From positions 1 through 18,910 of the forward strand of contig CAYXPB010000070.1 in assembly GCA_964466645.1 (NCBI GenBank): a DNA stretch of 18,910 bases, read 5' to 3'. Under the pieces are notes generated by a model. It searched no databases. It was not told where the DNA came from and saw only the letters and a program-made list of their open reading frames with translations. How positions within the stretch are numbered: the first letter of the stretch is position 1; each line of letters begins with the position of its first letter. Of the stretch, positions 7,202 to 15,046 are shown piece by piece. The translations under genes were made by a program, and so were the position numbers. The stretch is from Acetivibrio sp964466645 (GTDB lineage: Bacteria; Bacillota; Clostridia; Acetivibrionales; Acetivibrionaceae).

Positions 7202-9716
7202 CCTTATTCACCCTTTCAACTGTCTCAAGTTTCTTACTGAAATACGTATAGACAAACGATATCGCAACAAGTGATATTCCAAGGGCAAAGTATGCTACAA
7301 TCTTGCTTCCTGTATTTAAATAGGATAAATCAATTAAAAATAGCTTTGCAACCGACATCACCGAAAGACCTAAGCCAAATCTACGGATAAAAGTATATTT
7401 CTTAATAAATCCGAAAACAATCCACAGCAAGGCTGTCACTGCGTATATTATGCTTATTGCCATATTGGAGAACTCTAAACCTAGCTGAACTGTGAGGTTT
7501 TGTGTCAACAAAAGTACAAAAAACGAAGAAACTATTAAAGGATACCACTCCACTTTTAGCTTTTCACCCATAACAAAACTCTTTGTAAGGTCGTTTACAG
7601 CAAATACTGCCAACAAATTAGCAAATATCAAAGCAAGGGTGCCTATAACCTTTAAACTTAAAGGCATAACGCCTTCACCAGAATAATAAAAAATATAGTT
7701 ACTGTTAAGCACAAGGACTGATAGAGCTCCAATAAAATATAGCAAACTTGAAATAATTTTTGTACCCAAATCCGCAATGCGCTTTATTCGTGTTAATCCA
7801 TAGGCTAAAAGAAAGGTTTCTGTTATAAAAATGGTAAACGACAAGCTGTCACTAATATTATATGCTCCCGGCATTGACTGTTTCAGTAATTCTCCTATTT
7901 TGACCGATGTATACAAAGCATAAAACCAAAGATTCACAGTCACTGCATATTTATATACTTTTTGAAAGGCTCCATACTGCTCATTTTTATAAATATATGC
8001 CACTAGTATAATCAAACTTCCCAATGTCATTGCTAAATATTTGTAGGCAAAGAGGTTATCAACTTCTAGTAATACATCTAGTAAAATAAACGAGACAAAG
8101 CAAAGGTAGTTTATTATAAATCCAGTTCTTTTGAAATTCTTTTCCTTTTGCAAAATACCGTAGATGGTAAGTGCCACACCTTCAACAAGCCATCCTAAGC
8201 TGACCCAAGCCTTCCCGAACTGGAAAGGAATAACAAGAACTACAAAGGCCAAACCAGTGAGATAAAATAAAGCTGTTGCATGCTTTTCACTTTCAAATTT
8301 CTTTTCAATTATTCTTCCCACAATCAAATAGATAACCGCAAACAAAAGTGAAAGAAGCCCTGTAAATTTGTCCATATCAAACTCATAAAAGGCAACATAC
8401 ATTATAATTGAACTTACCAAAGTATTAATACTAAGTAGAACCACATCAGCTTTCTTAAATTTCTTAGTCGTTATATATGTAGATACAATCGGTATTGCTG
8501 TATAAACCAAAAATGCTGCAATAATGTAGCCTAACATAATGATATGATTAAATCCATAGTCCAGCTTTCTAATCTGTAAAATGGTACTATCCACTATATA
8601 AATTGTACCAATTATATTTAGAGCCAAACCAATGAAAGACGATATCTGCCACTTTTTATTAAAAGAAATACCTAATGCAAATAGGTTCAGCACCATAAAA
8701 TAGACCATAGCACCATATATCATTGTTAAATTGCCGCTGATTGAAAATATGGGAAGGTAGCCTCCTATTAGTGCAAAAGTAGCCACTGTCTGTGAATTGT
8801 ACCTTAGTGAAAGTATAAATGAGACCGCTGTCACCAATAAACAAATGATAATTGCCGGATACATGGACAGTATTTTAAGTCCAAAATAACTTACCGACAT
8901 AGCTACATACAAAACTGCTACCCCACCGGATGTAACGCCCAATGAAAACACATTAGGCTTCTTCTTGTTTAGAATTTCACCAATCACAAGCATGATGCCA
9001 CCTAAAGCAAACATGCTGATTCCCTTTAGCATATCGGTAAGTCTTGTAAAGGTATATTGAGATGCAGCTATTACGCCTATTATAATGAGAAAAATACCTA
9101 TTTTGTTTATGAGGTTTTGACCTACAAAAGCCTCTATATTGTTCTTCTTAGATATAGCATTTATTTGTTCTTCAGTAATCTGTTCATTTTTTAGTGCTTC
9201 AAAATCTTGCTTTACATTTCCGGAGAGAGCATTGTTATCCTTTGTATATTTTAATTTTGCCTGTGTAATTTTTTCATTTAATGCATTAGATAGATCTTTC
9301 AATTGGGTATATATCTCGTCTCTCAGGTCAACATGGTTTTTCTGGAGTTCTTTATTTATTTGATCAATTCGGATTTTTACATTTAGTTCGAATTGATTAA
9401 GTTTGTTCATTCCCTGCTCTCGATTTGATTTAAAATAAACGTCCAGCTTCTTAGCCGATAGATTAAGTATTTTAAGCCTTTCGCTGTATATTTGCTCATA
9501 AAGTGCATTTTTAATTCCTGCATTTTCATCCCTTGCTGCTTTTAGTTCAAGCTTTATTTTTTCATGTTCTGCTTTAAGTGTAGTAAGCTCATCTCTAAGA
9601 AGCGTGTTTTCCTTTGTCAGATCAGTGTTTGCAAGAACTTTAAGCTCATTCTCTAGCTGCAAAATGGTTTCTTTTTGTGACTTTAAAATACTTTCGAGAT
9701 TGTCAGTTAACGCCAT
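7194..9716 (-). CDS. DUF2339 polytopic membrane protein
   Basis: From the ATG at 9716 the product has about 840 residues. Roughly the first 180 are a charged coiled coil (many EL/LK heptads). The rest is a very large hydrophobic domain with around 20 or more membrane spans, starting with NLINKIGIFLIIIGVIAA. This is the DUF2339 layout; the family has no established biochemical function. A longer frame begins 15 codons upstream. AAGGAGGA immediately before ATGGCG fixes the shorter start, and the extra residues (MYNSIYKFSNHKEEN) would be encoded across the ribosome binding site. The gene overlaps the following DUF3999 gene by 8 nt. The pair probably forms one membrane complex, perhaps envelope related. 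Confidence 0.82.
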   Translation of the reverse strand: MALTDNLESILKSQKETILQLENELKVLANTDLTKENTLLRDELTTLKAEHEKIKLELKAARDENAGIKNALYEQIYSERLKILNLSAKKLDVYFKSNREQGMNKLNQFELNVKIRIDQINKELQKNHVDLRDEIYTQLKDLSNALNEKITQAKLKYTKDNNALSGNVKQDFEALKNEQITEEQINAISKKNNIEAFVGQNLINKIGIFLIIIGVIAASQYTFTRLTDMLKGISMFALGGIMLVIGEILNKKKPNVFSLGVTSGGVAVLYVAMSVSYFGLKILSMYPAIIICLLVTAVSFILSLRYNSQTVATFALIGGYLPIFSISGNLTMIYGAMVYFMVLNLFALGISFNKKWQISSFIGLALNIIGTIYIVDSTILQIRKLDYGFNHIIMLGYIIAAFLVYTAIPIVSTYITTKKFKKADVVLLSINTLVSSIIMYVAFYEFDMDKFTGLLSLLFAVIYLIVGRIIEKKFESEKHATALFYLTGLAFVVLVIPFQFGKAWVSLGWLVEGVALTIYGILQKEKNFKRTGFIINYLCFVSFILLDVLLEVDNLFAYKYLAMTLGSLIILVAYIYKNEQYGAFQKVYKYAVTVNLWFYALYTSVKIGELLKQSMPGAYNISDSLSFTIFITETFLLAYGLTRIKRIADLGTKIISSLLYFIGALSVLVLNSNYIFYYSGEGVMPLSLKVIGTLALIFANLLAVFAVNDLTKSFVMGEKLKVEWYPLIVSSFFVLLLTQNLTVQLGLEFSNMAISIIYAVTALLWIVFGFIKKYTFIRRFGLGLSVMSVAKLFLIDLSYLNTGSKIVAYFALGISLVAISFVYTYFSKKLETVERVNKDD

Positions 9717-9787
9717 ATTTTCCTCCTTGTGGTTTGAGAATTTGTATATGGAATTGTACAAGCATTGTAATAAATAGGCTAACAGTG

Positions 9788-9839
9788 TCTTTCATAAATA
9801 TTCTTTATGAGAGATGTGTTAATTAGTAGTATTATAGCA
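9788..9839 (-). promoter_or_regulatory. Extended -10 promoter and leader hairpin of the DUF2339 operon
   Basis: On the minus strand TGCTATAAT (9831-9839) is an extended -10 box with a perfect TATAAT (9831-9836). No good -35 box was found at the usual distance, as is common for extended -10 promoters. Shortly downstream in the leader lies a near-perfect hairpin TCTTTCATAAA (9788-9798) / TTTATGAGAGA (9804-9814), without a T-run. Confidence 0.45.
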
Positions 9840-9934
9840 TAATTTTACACTATAATAGTAATTTAATCAACGCTAATGTGTCCCATGCTATTATTCTTTC
9901 CCCTACATCGGTTTCAAATATTAATGTTAAGTTT

Positions 9935-10120
9935 ATTGGTCTTAATATAATCAGAGAAGTGAAAATGCTAATGCATCAGGCTGGGTTTTGACAGAAGACA
10001 TCTCAGTAAATATGGTATATTCAATAAACGACGTGGGTAAATTTATATCTGACAACAAAGAGCTTTTAGATCAGTATATTACTTATAAAAAACTAATTAT
10101 AAAAATAGATATAGATTAAA
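9935..10120 (+). pseudogene. Unidentified coding fragment ending in TAA
   Basis: Near 9945-10120 the plus strand reads as protein-like sequence without a start or ribosome binding site: a stretch beginning ENANASGWVLTEDISVNMVY and ending KLIIKIDID, then TAA (10118-10120). A different frame just upstream (through 9980, with NINVKFIGLNIIREVK) could be the same product after a frameshift. I do not recognise the family. It lies on the strand opposite to its neighbours and just before an assembly gap, so it may be a gene relic or chance coding character. Confidence 0.3.
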
Positions 10121-10141
10121 AGCTATCATCAAAATATTTAA

Positions 10142-10151
10142 NNNNNNNNNN
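10142..10151. other. Assembly gap (10 Ns)
   Basis: Ten Ns join two contigs. The true missing length is unknown, since ten is likely a placeholder. The relation between the DUF2339/DUF3999 side and the helix-turn-helix gene side is therefore not proven by continuous sequence. Confidence 0.95.
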
Positions 10152-10187
10152 CCAAACATGAAAAAACTAAGCCCTAAATACAGACAA

Positions 10188-10236
10188 TATCAGGCTATGA
10201 TAGAGACTGCAAATGAGACTCTAACATAGCCTGATA
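10188..10236 (-). terminator. Inverted repeat downstream of the HTH membrane protein gene
   Basis: TATCAGGCTATG (10188-10199) and CATAGCCTGATA (10225-10236) form a perfect 12-bp stem, with further AGAG/CTCT pairing inside the 25-nt loop. It starts about 30 nt after the stop of the minus-strand gene. It probably ends that transcript, although the T-run on the minus side (TTGTCTGTATTT) is broken. Confidence 0.5.
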
Positions 10237-10267
10237 TAGCCAAATGGAACGAGAAATCTTAATAAAA

Positions 10268-11344
10268 TTAGTTGTCAATACTTATAGAAATATTGTTCCC
10301 TATGCCAATAATGTTATTATTCCCTACAAAAGGAGAATTATCTATGACAATAGAGTTGTCAGTGTTGTCTGAATCATCTTTTGCATTGTTTTTTTTATTA
10401 GCACTATTTAAAGCTTTCTTGTCTGATTCGCTCACATTCTTTTTATCAGTACTCTTCTTAACAGTGCCTTTTTGCTCTTCGGTTACTACCTTGCTATTGG
10501 ATTTATCGTCTGTCTTTGAAGGCTCTGATTTTTGAACAGTAGAGTTTTCATTTTTTTTCTCTATTTTCTCACGCGTCTTGACAGGTTGTTCACTTACCTG
10601 TAGCTCTATTTTCCCGAGTTCTGTTTTGAGTTTTTCAGGCTCGAAGTTTATCTGCTCTATTTTACTTTCACAATTTAAAACTGATTTTTTGTCTATAGCC
10701 TGGCTTGTACTTCCGGCATTAAAGGAATATAACCCTGCAAATAGCAAGACAACAATTACACCTAAAGCACTTGCATAGGTAACCTTTTTCTTTACGGGTG
10801 CATTCATAATACCCATTCTAAAACTTCCGATGCCTTTTAATACTATGTTGCTTTTTTCTCCTTCTTCATTAGACAGGGTTAGGTTAAGTTCTACCTCTCC
10901 TGTATAATCCCCATTCTTATCATAAGAGAAGAGCTTCATTGCATCAAGCTTTTTAAGGTTAGAGGCTTTGTCTGGAGGATTTGAAGCTTCCTGAAGGACA
11001 TCGTTTCCAGCCGTAGCAACGTTTAAAACCTCCGATAAAAACTCTTTAAAATTAGAGATTTTGAGCAGTGAACTTTTAATGCTTTCAGTTAAATTAGAAT
11101 TTAAAATAAGAACTTCAATTTCGTTTCTAATAATCTTACGCTGCATTTCCGAAGACTCTTTATATGTAAATTCGACAATTTTTGATAAATCCTCAATTAA
11201 AGGCTTTGATTTGCCATTCTTCCATTTTGAAATTATAGAGGAATCCTTTATAAGGTAGCAATCTGCGAGTATATTTCCTTTTTTCTTAGTAGTTTTAAAT
11301 ATCAACTCTAGTACATTGCGCAAGTCTAAAATATTGTTTTTCAT
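10268..11344 (-). CDS. Membrane-anchored helix-turn-helix protein, RodZ-like layout
   Basis: The 358-residue product has an N-terminal helix-turn-helix (about residues 24-50, with SSIISKWKNGKSKP as turn and recognition helix). A helical and beta-containing cytoplasmic middle follows (60-180), then a basic patch KKK before one membrane span (about 188-207). The outer part is about 150 residues: a Lys/Ser/Asp/Glu-rich, low-complexity stalk (250-330) and a short tail with a GNNNIIGIGNNISISIDN repeat-like end. DNA-binding head, single span and outer domain recall RodZ or one-component membrane regulators, but I cannot assign a family. The start is firm: GGGGAGG lies 7 nt before the ATG. The gene stands alone, so no target is suggested. 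Confidence 0.65.
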   Translation of the reverse strand: MKNNILDLRNVLELIFKTTKKKGNILADCYLIKDSSIISKWKNGKSKPLIEDLSKIVEFTYKESSEMQRKIIRNEIEVLILNSNLTESIKSSLLKISNFKEFLSEVLNVATAGNDVLQEASNPPDKASNLKKLDAMKLFSYDKNGDYTGEVELNLTLSNEEGEKSNIVLKGIGSFRMGIMNAPVKKKVTYASALGVIVVLLFAGLYSFNAGSTSQAIDKKSVLNCESKIEQINFEPEKLKTELGKIELQVSEQPVKTREKIEKKNENSTVQKSEPSKTDDKSNSKVVTEEQKGTVKKSTDKKNVSESDKKALNSANKKNNAKDDSDNTDNSIVIDNSPFVGNNNIIGIGNNISISIDN

Positions 11345-11578
11345 TGTGTTCCTCCCCTTTGCAGCTCTTATTTATTTTTCATAATATATCTAATCTGCAT
11401 AATAAACATTTTACCATCTTATTTTTTATAATAAAAGCGAATTTTATATTAAGTTATACTTTCTGATATTTTCCTGAGCGAAAACTGAATCCGGCTTGAA
11501 TCTGGAATATTTTTGAACTTGCGTATTGAACCTCCTGCACAAAACAAAAAACAGCACTATAAACTTAAATTACTCTTT

Positions 11579-11980
11579 TCAACCTTTCCAATTAACAATA
11601 AATTGGTCAATTTCCAAAAAATTTTCTGAACCTTCTAACACCGCCTCAAATTTTTCTCTATACTTATTTAGTGTCAGAATGCATTTTATTTCATAATGTT
11701 CAACTATGCTCCGCAGCTTATGTTCACCCATATTCATATATACAGGCACTATAGTTCCGCCAGCTCTGTTAATTGCAAAAAAGCTTTCAACAAACTCAAT
11801 ACTATTATCCATAGCTAAAAGCACATTATTGTTTGCAATTCCTTCACATTTAATCATTTCCTGTGTAATTAATTCAACATTATCATTTAATTGAGCATAT
11901 GTTTTTACTATACCGTCACAAATAACAGCCTTTTTATTTGGCCATTTCTCAAATGATTCATTTAAAATATCAAAAATCAT
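11579..11980 (-). pseudogene. N-terminal stub of an AMP-binding (acyl/aminoacyl-adenylating) enzyme
   Basis: The 133 codons match only the N-terminal quarter of an adenylate-forming enzyme (acyl-CoA synthetase or NRPS adenylation superfamily). Typical stretches are KTYAQLND (residues 26-33), VLLAMDNSIEFVESFFAINRAGGTIVPV (53-80) and the following HKLRSIVEHYEIK. The phosphate-binding P-loop, the adenine pocket and the C-terminal lid domain, about 350-400 more residues, are missing. No continuation is visible in any frame downstream of the stop at 11579-11581. A GGGGGATGG ribosome binding site precedes the ATG, so it may still be translated, but it cannot be a working enzyme. It is most likely the relic of a deleted gene. 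Confidence 0.7.
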
Positions 11981-12156
11981 TTTCCATCCCCCAAAAAATA
12001 TAAGTTGATAATTATGGAAACTCTTTTGCGCTAATAAGACAAATATGCCGCCCTGAAATCATTATATATCACTCTTTTTTGATTCCTGCCGTCAAAAAAG
12101 AAATATTATTATGTTTTAGGAAATTTCTCCTAGGGATGTGTCAACTGCCATGTAGT

Positions 12157-12243
12157 CCTGAAGTTGCAGACATGAATGGGGATGGTATGATTAATTCAGT
12201 TGACTTGAGATATTTTGGACTTTTGCTTTTAGGAAAGATTTGA
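12157..12243 (+). pseudogene. Half-dockerin relic of a lost cellulosomal gene
   Basis: The plus strand encodes PEVADMNGDGMINSVDLRYF followed by GLLLLGKI and TGA (12241-12243). This is the calcium-binding loop (DxNxDGxINxxD) and helix of one type I dockerin repeat, with the terminal LLLLGKI usual for the second repeat. The first repeat and any catalytic part are missing: upstream in frame there is no linker or domain, only AT-rich sequence. A terminator-like hairpin lies downstream at the expected place. It is most likely the 3' end of a deleted enzyme gene. Confidence 0.65.
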
Positions 12244-12314
12244 GACTGTTATTACTAGGATATAGTGTATGTAGAACATAATATCCCACCTTCTTATTAC
12301 GCTTGCCCTACATG

Positions 12315-12358
12315 AAATAAAAGCTCTGCCTGTTTTAACTTGGGCAGAGCTTTTATTT
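12315..12358. terminator. Bidirectional terminator
   Basis: A perfect 16-bp stem AAATAAAAGCTCTGCC (12315-12330) / GGCAGAGCTTTTATTT (12343-12358) with a 12-nt loop has A/T tails on both sides. It can therefore terminate both the plus-strand dockerin relic and the minus-strand anti-sigma gene that ends at 12445. Confidence 0.8.
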
Positions 12359-12444
12359 ACAGGTAAAGTAACAAATACTTCCCATGTAGACATTTACCTT
12401 CCTTTGTGACCTTGGTATGGTCTCTAGTGTCCACTTCCGACTTT

Positions 12445-14106
12445 TCAGTATTTCCAGTAATCTTTAAGAAGCCTTATTATATCATCATTGTCCAGAGAAG
12501 AGACAGATGTTATTTTCCCATCTTTCAGGTAATATTTATTAATTAGTTCATCAAAATAATTATTATGGGCTGCTTTTCTCACTTCATTACTGATATAATC
12601 ATACGTTTCGTTTTTTAGTACAATTTCATTCTCCCACAAAATAAATTGGCCATATAAAGAAAAGAATCCTTTCTGACAATTAACATATGAGCCTATATTG
12701 CTTTTGTACTCATAGAACCCCGAATAAATACCATACTTATTAAACAATAAATGAGACGCCTTAAGCCACTCTACTCTATTGTATACAGTATTTGCTCTTG
12801 TTATTCCATAAATAGCTACCAGGGGCGAATTCATGTTTTTATTTACCCATTCTACTCTCTTCCTAAGGGCAGCTTCCATACTTGCGGAATCAAAACTGCC
12901 AATTCCGCTGTTAGTATAATCTAATGGCTCGAAAAACTCAAAAGAATAAGCTGTGTTGGAGGAATCAACTTTAACAAAGCCGGTTTCCCATGATATTCCC
13001 TGTTCTCCTTCATCTATTTTCAATTGTTTATTTCTATCATAATAGGTTTCTCCTGGGCTAACTTCCCTACTTGTATATTCAGGAACAAAAATTATGTGCT
13101 TATTATCCACCGACCTTATTTTATTACATAAATTGTTTAGCTTCTTCTGAAATTCATCAATACCACCTTCTTCATTAGATGGTACTCGTGGTCTGTTTAT
13201 TAGTCCGTATCCTGCAAATCCTTTGGTTTCTTTCAGTTCTCCAGCTAAGTAAATCCACATATATAGCCATTGAGAATAAAAGCCTTCATCTTCAAAAACC
13301 GTTTTTAACCTTTGGGAACCTGGTTTGTAGGCATCATAATAATCTCTTTGGGTATCAAGTCCTGGTGCTATCATAAGGGAAACAACAGTATAAATATTCA
13401 TACTGGCAAATTTCTCTATATCTCTTTTTAACTTGGTAATATTTTTCTTTTTATCCGGATTGTCATCAGCAAAAAGTTGATAATTTATGCCATAACTTAC
13501 ATAATTACATCCTAACTCCTTAATCTTCTGAAAATCATCTTCCTTTAGCACCCATTCATCCTGTTCTAAAGGGTATACATTGGTGTATTCACCTTGTTCT
13601 CGCAATTTTTCAGATACTCCGTTTACCCCGTTTCCCCATACATTATTGTTTAAATGTATACCTTTTAAAGGTATTTCATAACCATCTTCATTTATAATGC
13701 GGTTTCCATCAGTACGAAGTACGGTTATAGGCATATTGGTATTCTTTTCTATATTATCAGTAATTAAAGGAAAAATGTTTAACCCAACAATAACCAAAAT
13801 AAAAATTGAAGCAATTGCAGATATAGGCTTAAAAGCAGGCTTGATTTTATCAAAAATATTAATTAACTTAAAACTTTTTTTCGGTCTTTGATATCGATTT
13901 GAATTGATTCTGTCAGAGATTTGACTGTAGAAATCCGTTGTTATTACAGGTTCCTGTGATATAAAGTTTTTAGAAAAGTTAAGCATTGATAAAAGTCTTT
14001 TACATTCTTGGCATGTCTCTAAGTGCTTCTCAATTTCTTGCATTTTTTCTATACTATAAACATGCTCCTGATATTTTATAATTTCATCACAATATTGGCA
14101 TCTCAT
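12445..14106 (-). CDS. Transmembrane anti-sigma factor with GH5-like extracellular domain (Rsi24C-type)
   Basis: The 553-residue protein has an N-terminal zinc-binding anti-sigma domain (Cys3/Cys6, then HxxxCxxC at His28, Cys32, Cys35). One membrane span follows (about 95-115), then a large outer domain (about 126-500) that threads like a GH5 barrel: PLKGIHLNNNVWG, then alternating helix/strand segments. The usual GH5 acid/base motif NEP reads NRP (304-306). The strand that normally ends in the nucleophile (VGEFG-like) reads LVAIYG (429-434). Both catalytic glutamates thus appear lost, fitting a polysaccharide sensor rather than an enzyme. The gene starts 5 nt after the ECF sigma stop, with GGAGGGGG as ribosome binding site. 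C. thermocellum Rsi24C is described with this layout. The expected role is to hold the sigma factor until a polysaccharide binds outside. Confidence 0.85.
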   Translation of the reverse strand: MRCQYCDEIIKYQEHVYSIEKMQEIEKHLETCQECKRLLSMLNFSKNFISQEPVITTDFYSQISDRINSNRYQRPKKSFKLINIFDKIKPAFKPISAIASIFILVIVGLNIFPLITDNIEKNTNMPITVLRTDGNRIINEDGYEIPLKGIHLNNNVWGNGVNGVSEKLREQGEYTNVYPLEQDEWVLKEDDFQKIKELGCNYVSYGINYQLFADDNPDKKKNITKLKRDIEKFASMNIYTVVSLMIAPGLDTQRDYYDAYKPGSQRLKTVFEDEGFYSQWLYMWIYLAGELKETKGFAGYGLINRPRVPSNEEGGIDEFQKKLNNLCNKIRSVDNKHIIFVPEYTSREVSPGETYYDRNKQLKIDEGEQGISWETGFVKVDSSNTAYSFEFFEPLDYTNSGIGSFDSASMEAALRKRVEWVNKNMNSPLVAIYGITRANTVYNRVEWLKASHLLFNKYGIYSGFYEYKSNIGSYVNCQKGFFSLYGQFILWENEIVLKNETYDYISNEVRKAAHNNYFDELINKYYLKDGKITSVSSLDNDDIIRLLKDYWKY

Positions 14107-14111
14107 AATTA

Positions 14112-14666
14112 CTACCCCCTCCTTCTCAATTCATTAAATTTATCCCAAAGTGAATTTTTTGCTCTATGTGCTTTCATTCTAGCGGCCTCCGGTGTTATAC
14201 CTACGATTTCTGCAATTTCATTATATGAAAAGTCCCTTATGTACCTAAGAATCAATATTACTTTTTGTTCTTCCTTTAATTTATTAATAATGCGGACAAT
14301 ATCCATATAGTTTTCCTTTAGCTCAAAAATAATGTCCGGAGAGCCCAAATTGCTAATTATATCTTTGTCAAATTCATCTATGGAGACGTACATAAGTTTT
14401 CGTTTCTTTTTATTATATGCTGTTTTAAAAGTGTTTAAAGCAATACGGTATATCCATGTGGAAAAGCTGTAACGACTGTCATATCTGTAGAGATTATTGT
14501 ATACTTTTATAAAAACATCCTGTAAAATCTCTTCAGTGTCCTCTTTAGAATATGTCATTTTATATATAAAGTTATAAAGTTGATTTTGATAGGTATGTAC
14601 AAGTTTAGGAAAGGACTCTGAATCGCCCTTAAGTATATTTGAAACCAACAAATTTTCAATTCCCAA
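14112..14666 (-). CDS. ECF-type sigma factor (sigma24C-like)
   Basis: This sigma-70 family ECF regulator has about 184 residues. Region 2 covers QLYNFIYKM through TEEILQDVFIKVYNNL and FSTWIYRIALN (-10 recognition). After a short linker, region 4 reads LILRYIRDFSYNEIAEIVGI followed by TPEAARMKAHRAKNSL, a helix-turn-helix that reads the -35 box. A GTG at 14681 is also in frame. I prefer the TTG at 14666, because GGGGGGA sits six bases before it while nothing resembling a ribosome binding site precedes the GTG. It is co-transcribed with the anti-sigma gene just downstream. The element CGTTACAC-N13-TTAGTA upstream, shared with the neighbouring glycoside hydrolase gene, suggests autoregulation. 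Confidence 0.88.
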   Translation of the reverse strand: MGIENLLVSNILKGDSESFPKLVHTYQNQLYNFIYKMTYSKEDTEEILQDVFIKVYNNLYRYDSRYSFSTWIYRIALNTFKTAYNKKKRKLMYVSIDEFDKDIISNLGSPDIIFELKENYMDIVRIINKLKEEQKVILILRYIRDFSYNEIAEIVGITPEAARMKAHRAKNSLWDKFNELRRRG

Positions 14667-14739
14667 CTCAATTCCCCCCACACAATTTGGAAATATACTG
14701 CACTTTAATATTTTTCGTATATTTTCCCTTATGAAATTA

Positions 14740-14772
14740 TACTAAATAAAATTCATTAGTGTAACGTTTTAG
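14740..14772 (-). promoter_or_regulatory. Candidate ECF promoter of the sigma/anti-sigma operon
   Basis: On the minus strand CTAAAA (14767-14772) is followed by CGTTACAC (14759-14766), 13 nt, then TTAGTA (14740-14745). The same boxes at the same spacing stand upstream of the enzyme gene at 18751-18777. The match in two places around a sigma gene suggests a promoter read by that sigma factor. The CG-centred TGTAACG-TTTTA core could instead be a LacI-type operator. Confidence 0.6.
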
Positions 14773-14788
14773 AAAAAGTTTAATTAAA

Positions 14789-14928
14789 AAAGCCAGATAC
14801 ATCTATAGCTTCTTACTCAAGCATGGGTGTTAATTCAAAGGCAAATGCATCATATCATTGCATCCGACTTCTTTAGTGACTCTGTTTGCCCAATGTTAAG
14901 TAAGAACTAGTTGATAAAATCTGGCTTT
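14789..14928. repeat. Long imperfect inverted repeat (140 nt) between enzyme and sigma genes
   Basis: Outer arms AAAGCCAGAT (14789-14798) and ATCTGGCTTT (14919-14928) pair perfectly. Inside, TTCTTACTCAAGCATGGG matches the complement of CCCAATGTTAAGTAAGAA with few mismatches. GGCAAA/TTTGCC and ATGCA/TGCAT pair further in. Read on the minus strand, the last arm runs into TTTTTT, so the whole can end the enzyme transcript. The 120-nt folded interior is far longer than a usual terminator loop. A small structured RNA or a miniature inverted-repeat element are alternatives. Confidence 0.55.
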
Positions 14929-15006
14929 ATGCTTTTTAAAATTGATCTTATTCCAAGACTCCATTTGAAGTCCCGATGTTTATCTTTTAGCTAAACATGT
15001 TCACTT

Positions 15007-15042
15007 GAAGTACATAAATAATATTGTTAGGTAATGTACTTC
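15007..15042. repeat. Hairpin directly after the enzyme gene
   Basis: GAAGTACAT (15007-15015) and ATGTACTTC (15034-15042) form a 9-bp stem with an 18-nt loop just after the stop codon at 15047. No T-run follows on the minus strand, so it is more likely an mRNA 3'-end hairpin than a terminator. A smaller pair ATGTTTA/TAAACAT lies at 14976-14998. Confidence 0.4.
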
Positions 15043-15046
15043 TGTT

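Noticed and set aside
10158..10229. Small frame MKKLSPKYRQYQ... after the gap
   Set aside because: It lacks a ribosome binding site and consists largely of the inverted repeat 10188-10236, which is better explained as a hairpin.
14023..14310. Plus-strand frame of 95 codons across the sigma/anti-sigma junction
   Set aside because: It is antisense to two well-supported genes, has no ribosome binding site, and its composition follows from the genes on the other strand.
14789..14928. Cyclic-di-GMP (GEMM) riboswitch
   Set aside because: A few short stretches on the minus strand (GGGCAAA, GGATGCAA) recall GEMM, but the conserved core and tetraloop receptor are not in the right order. It lies downstream of a gene rather than in a leader.
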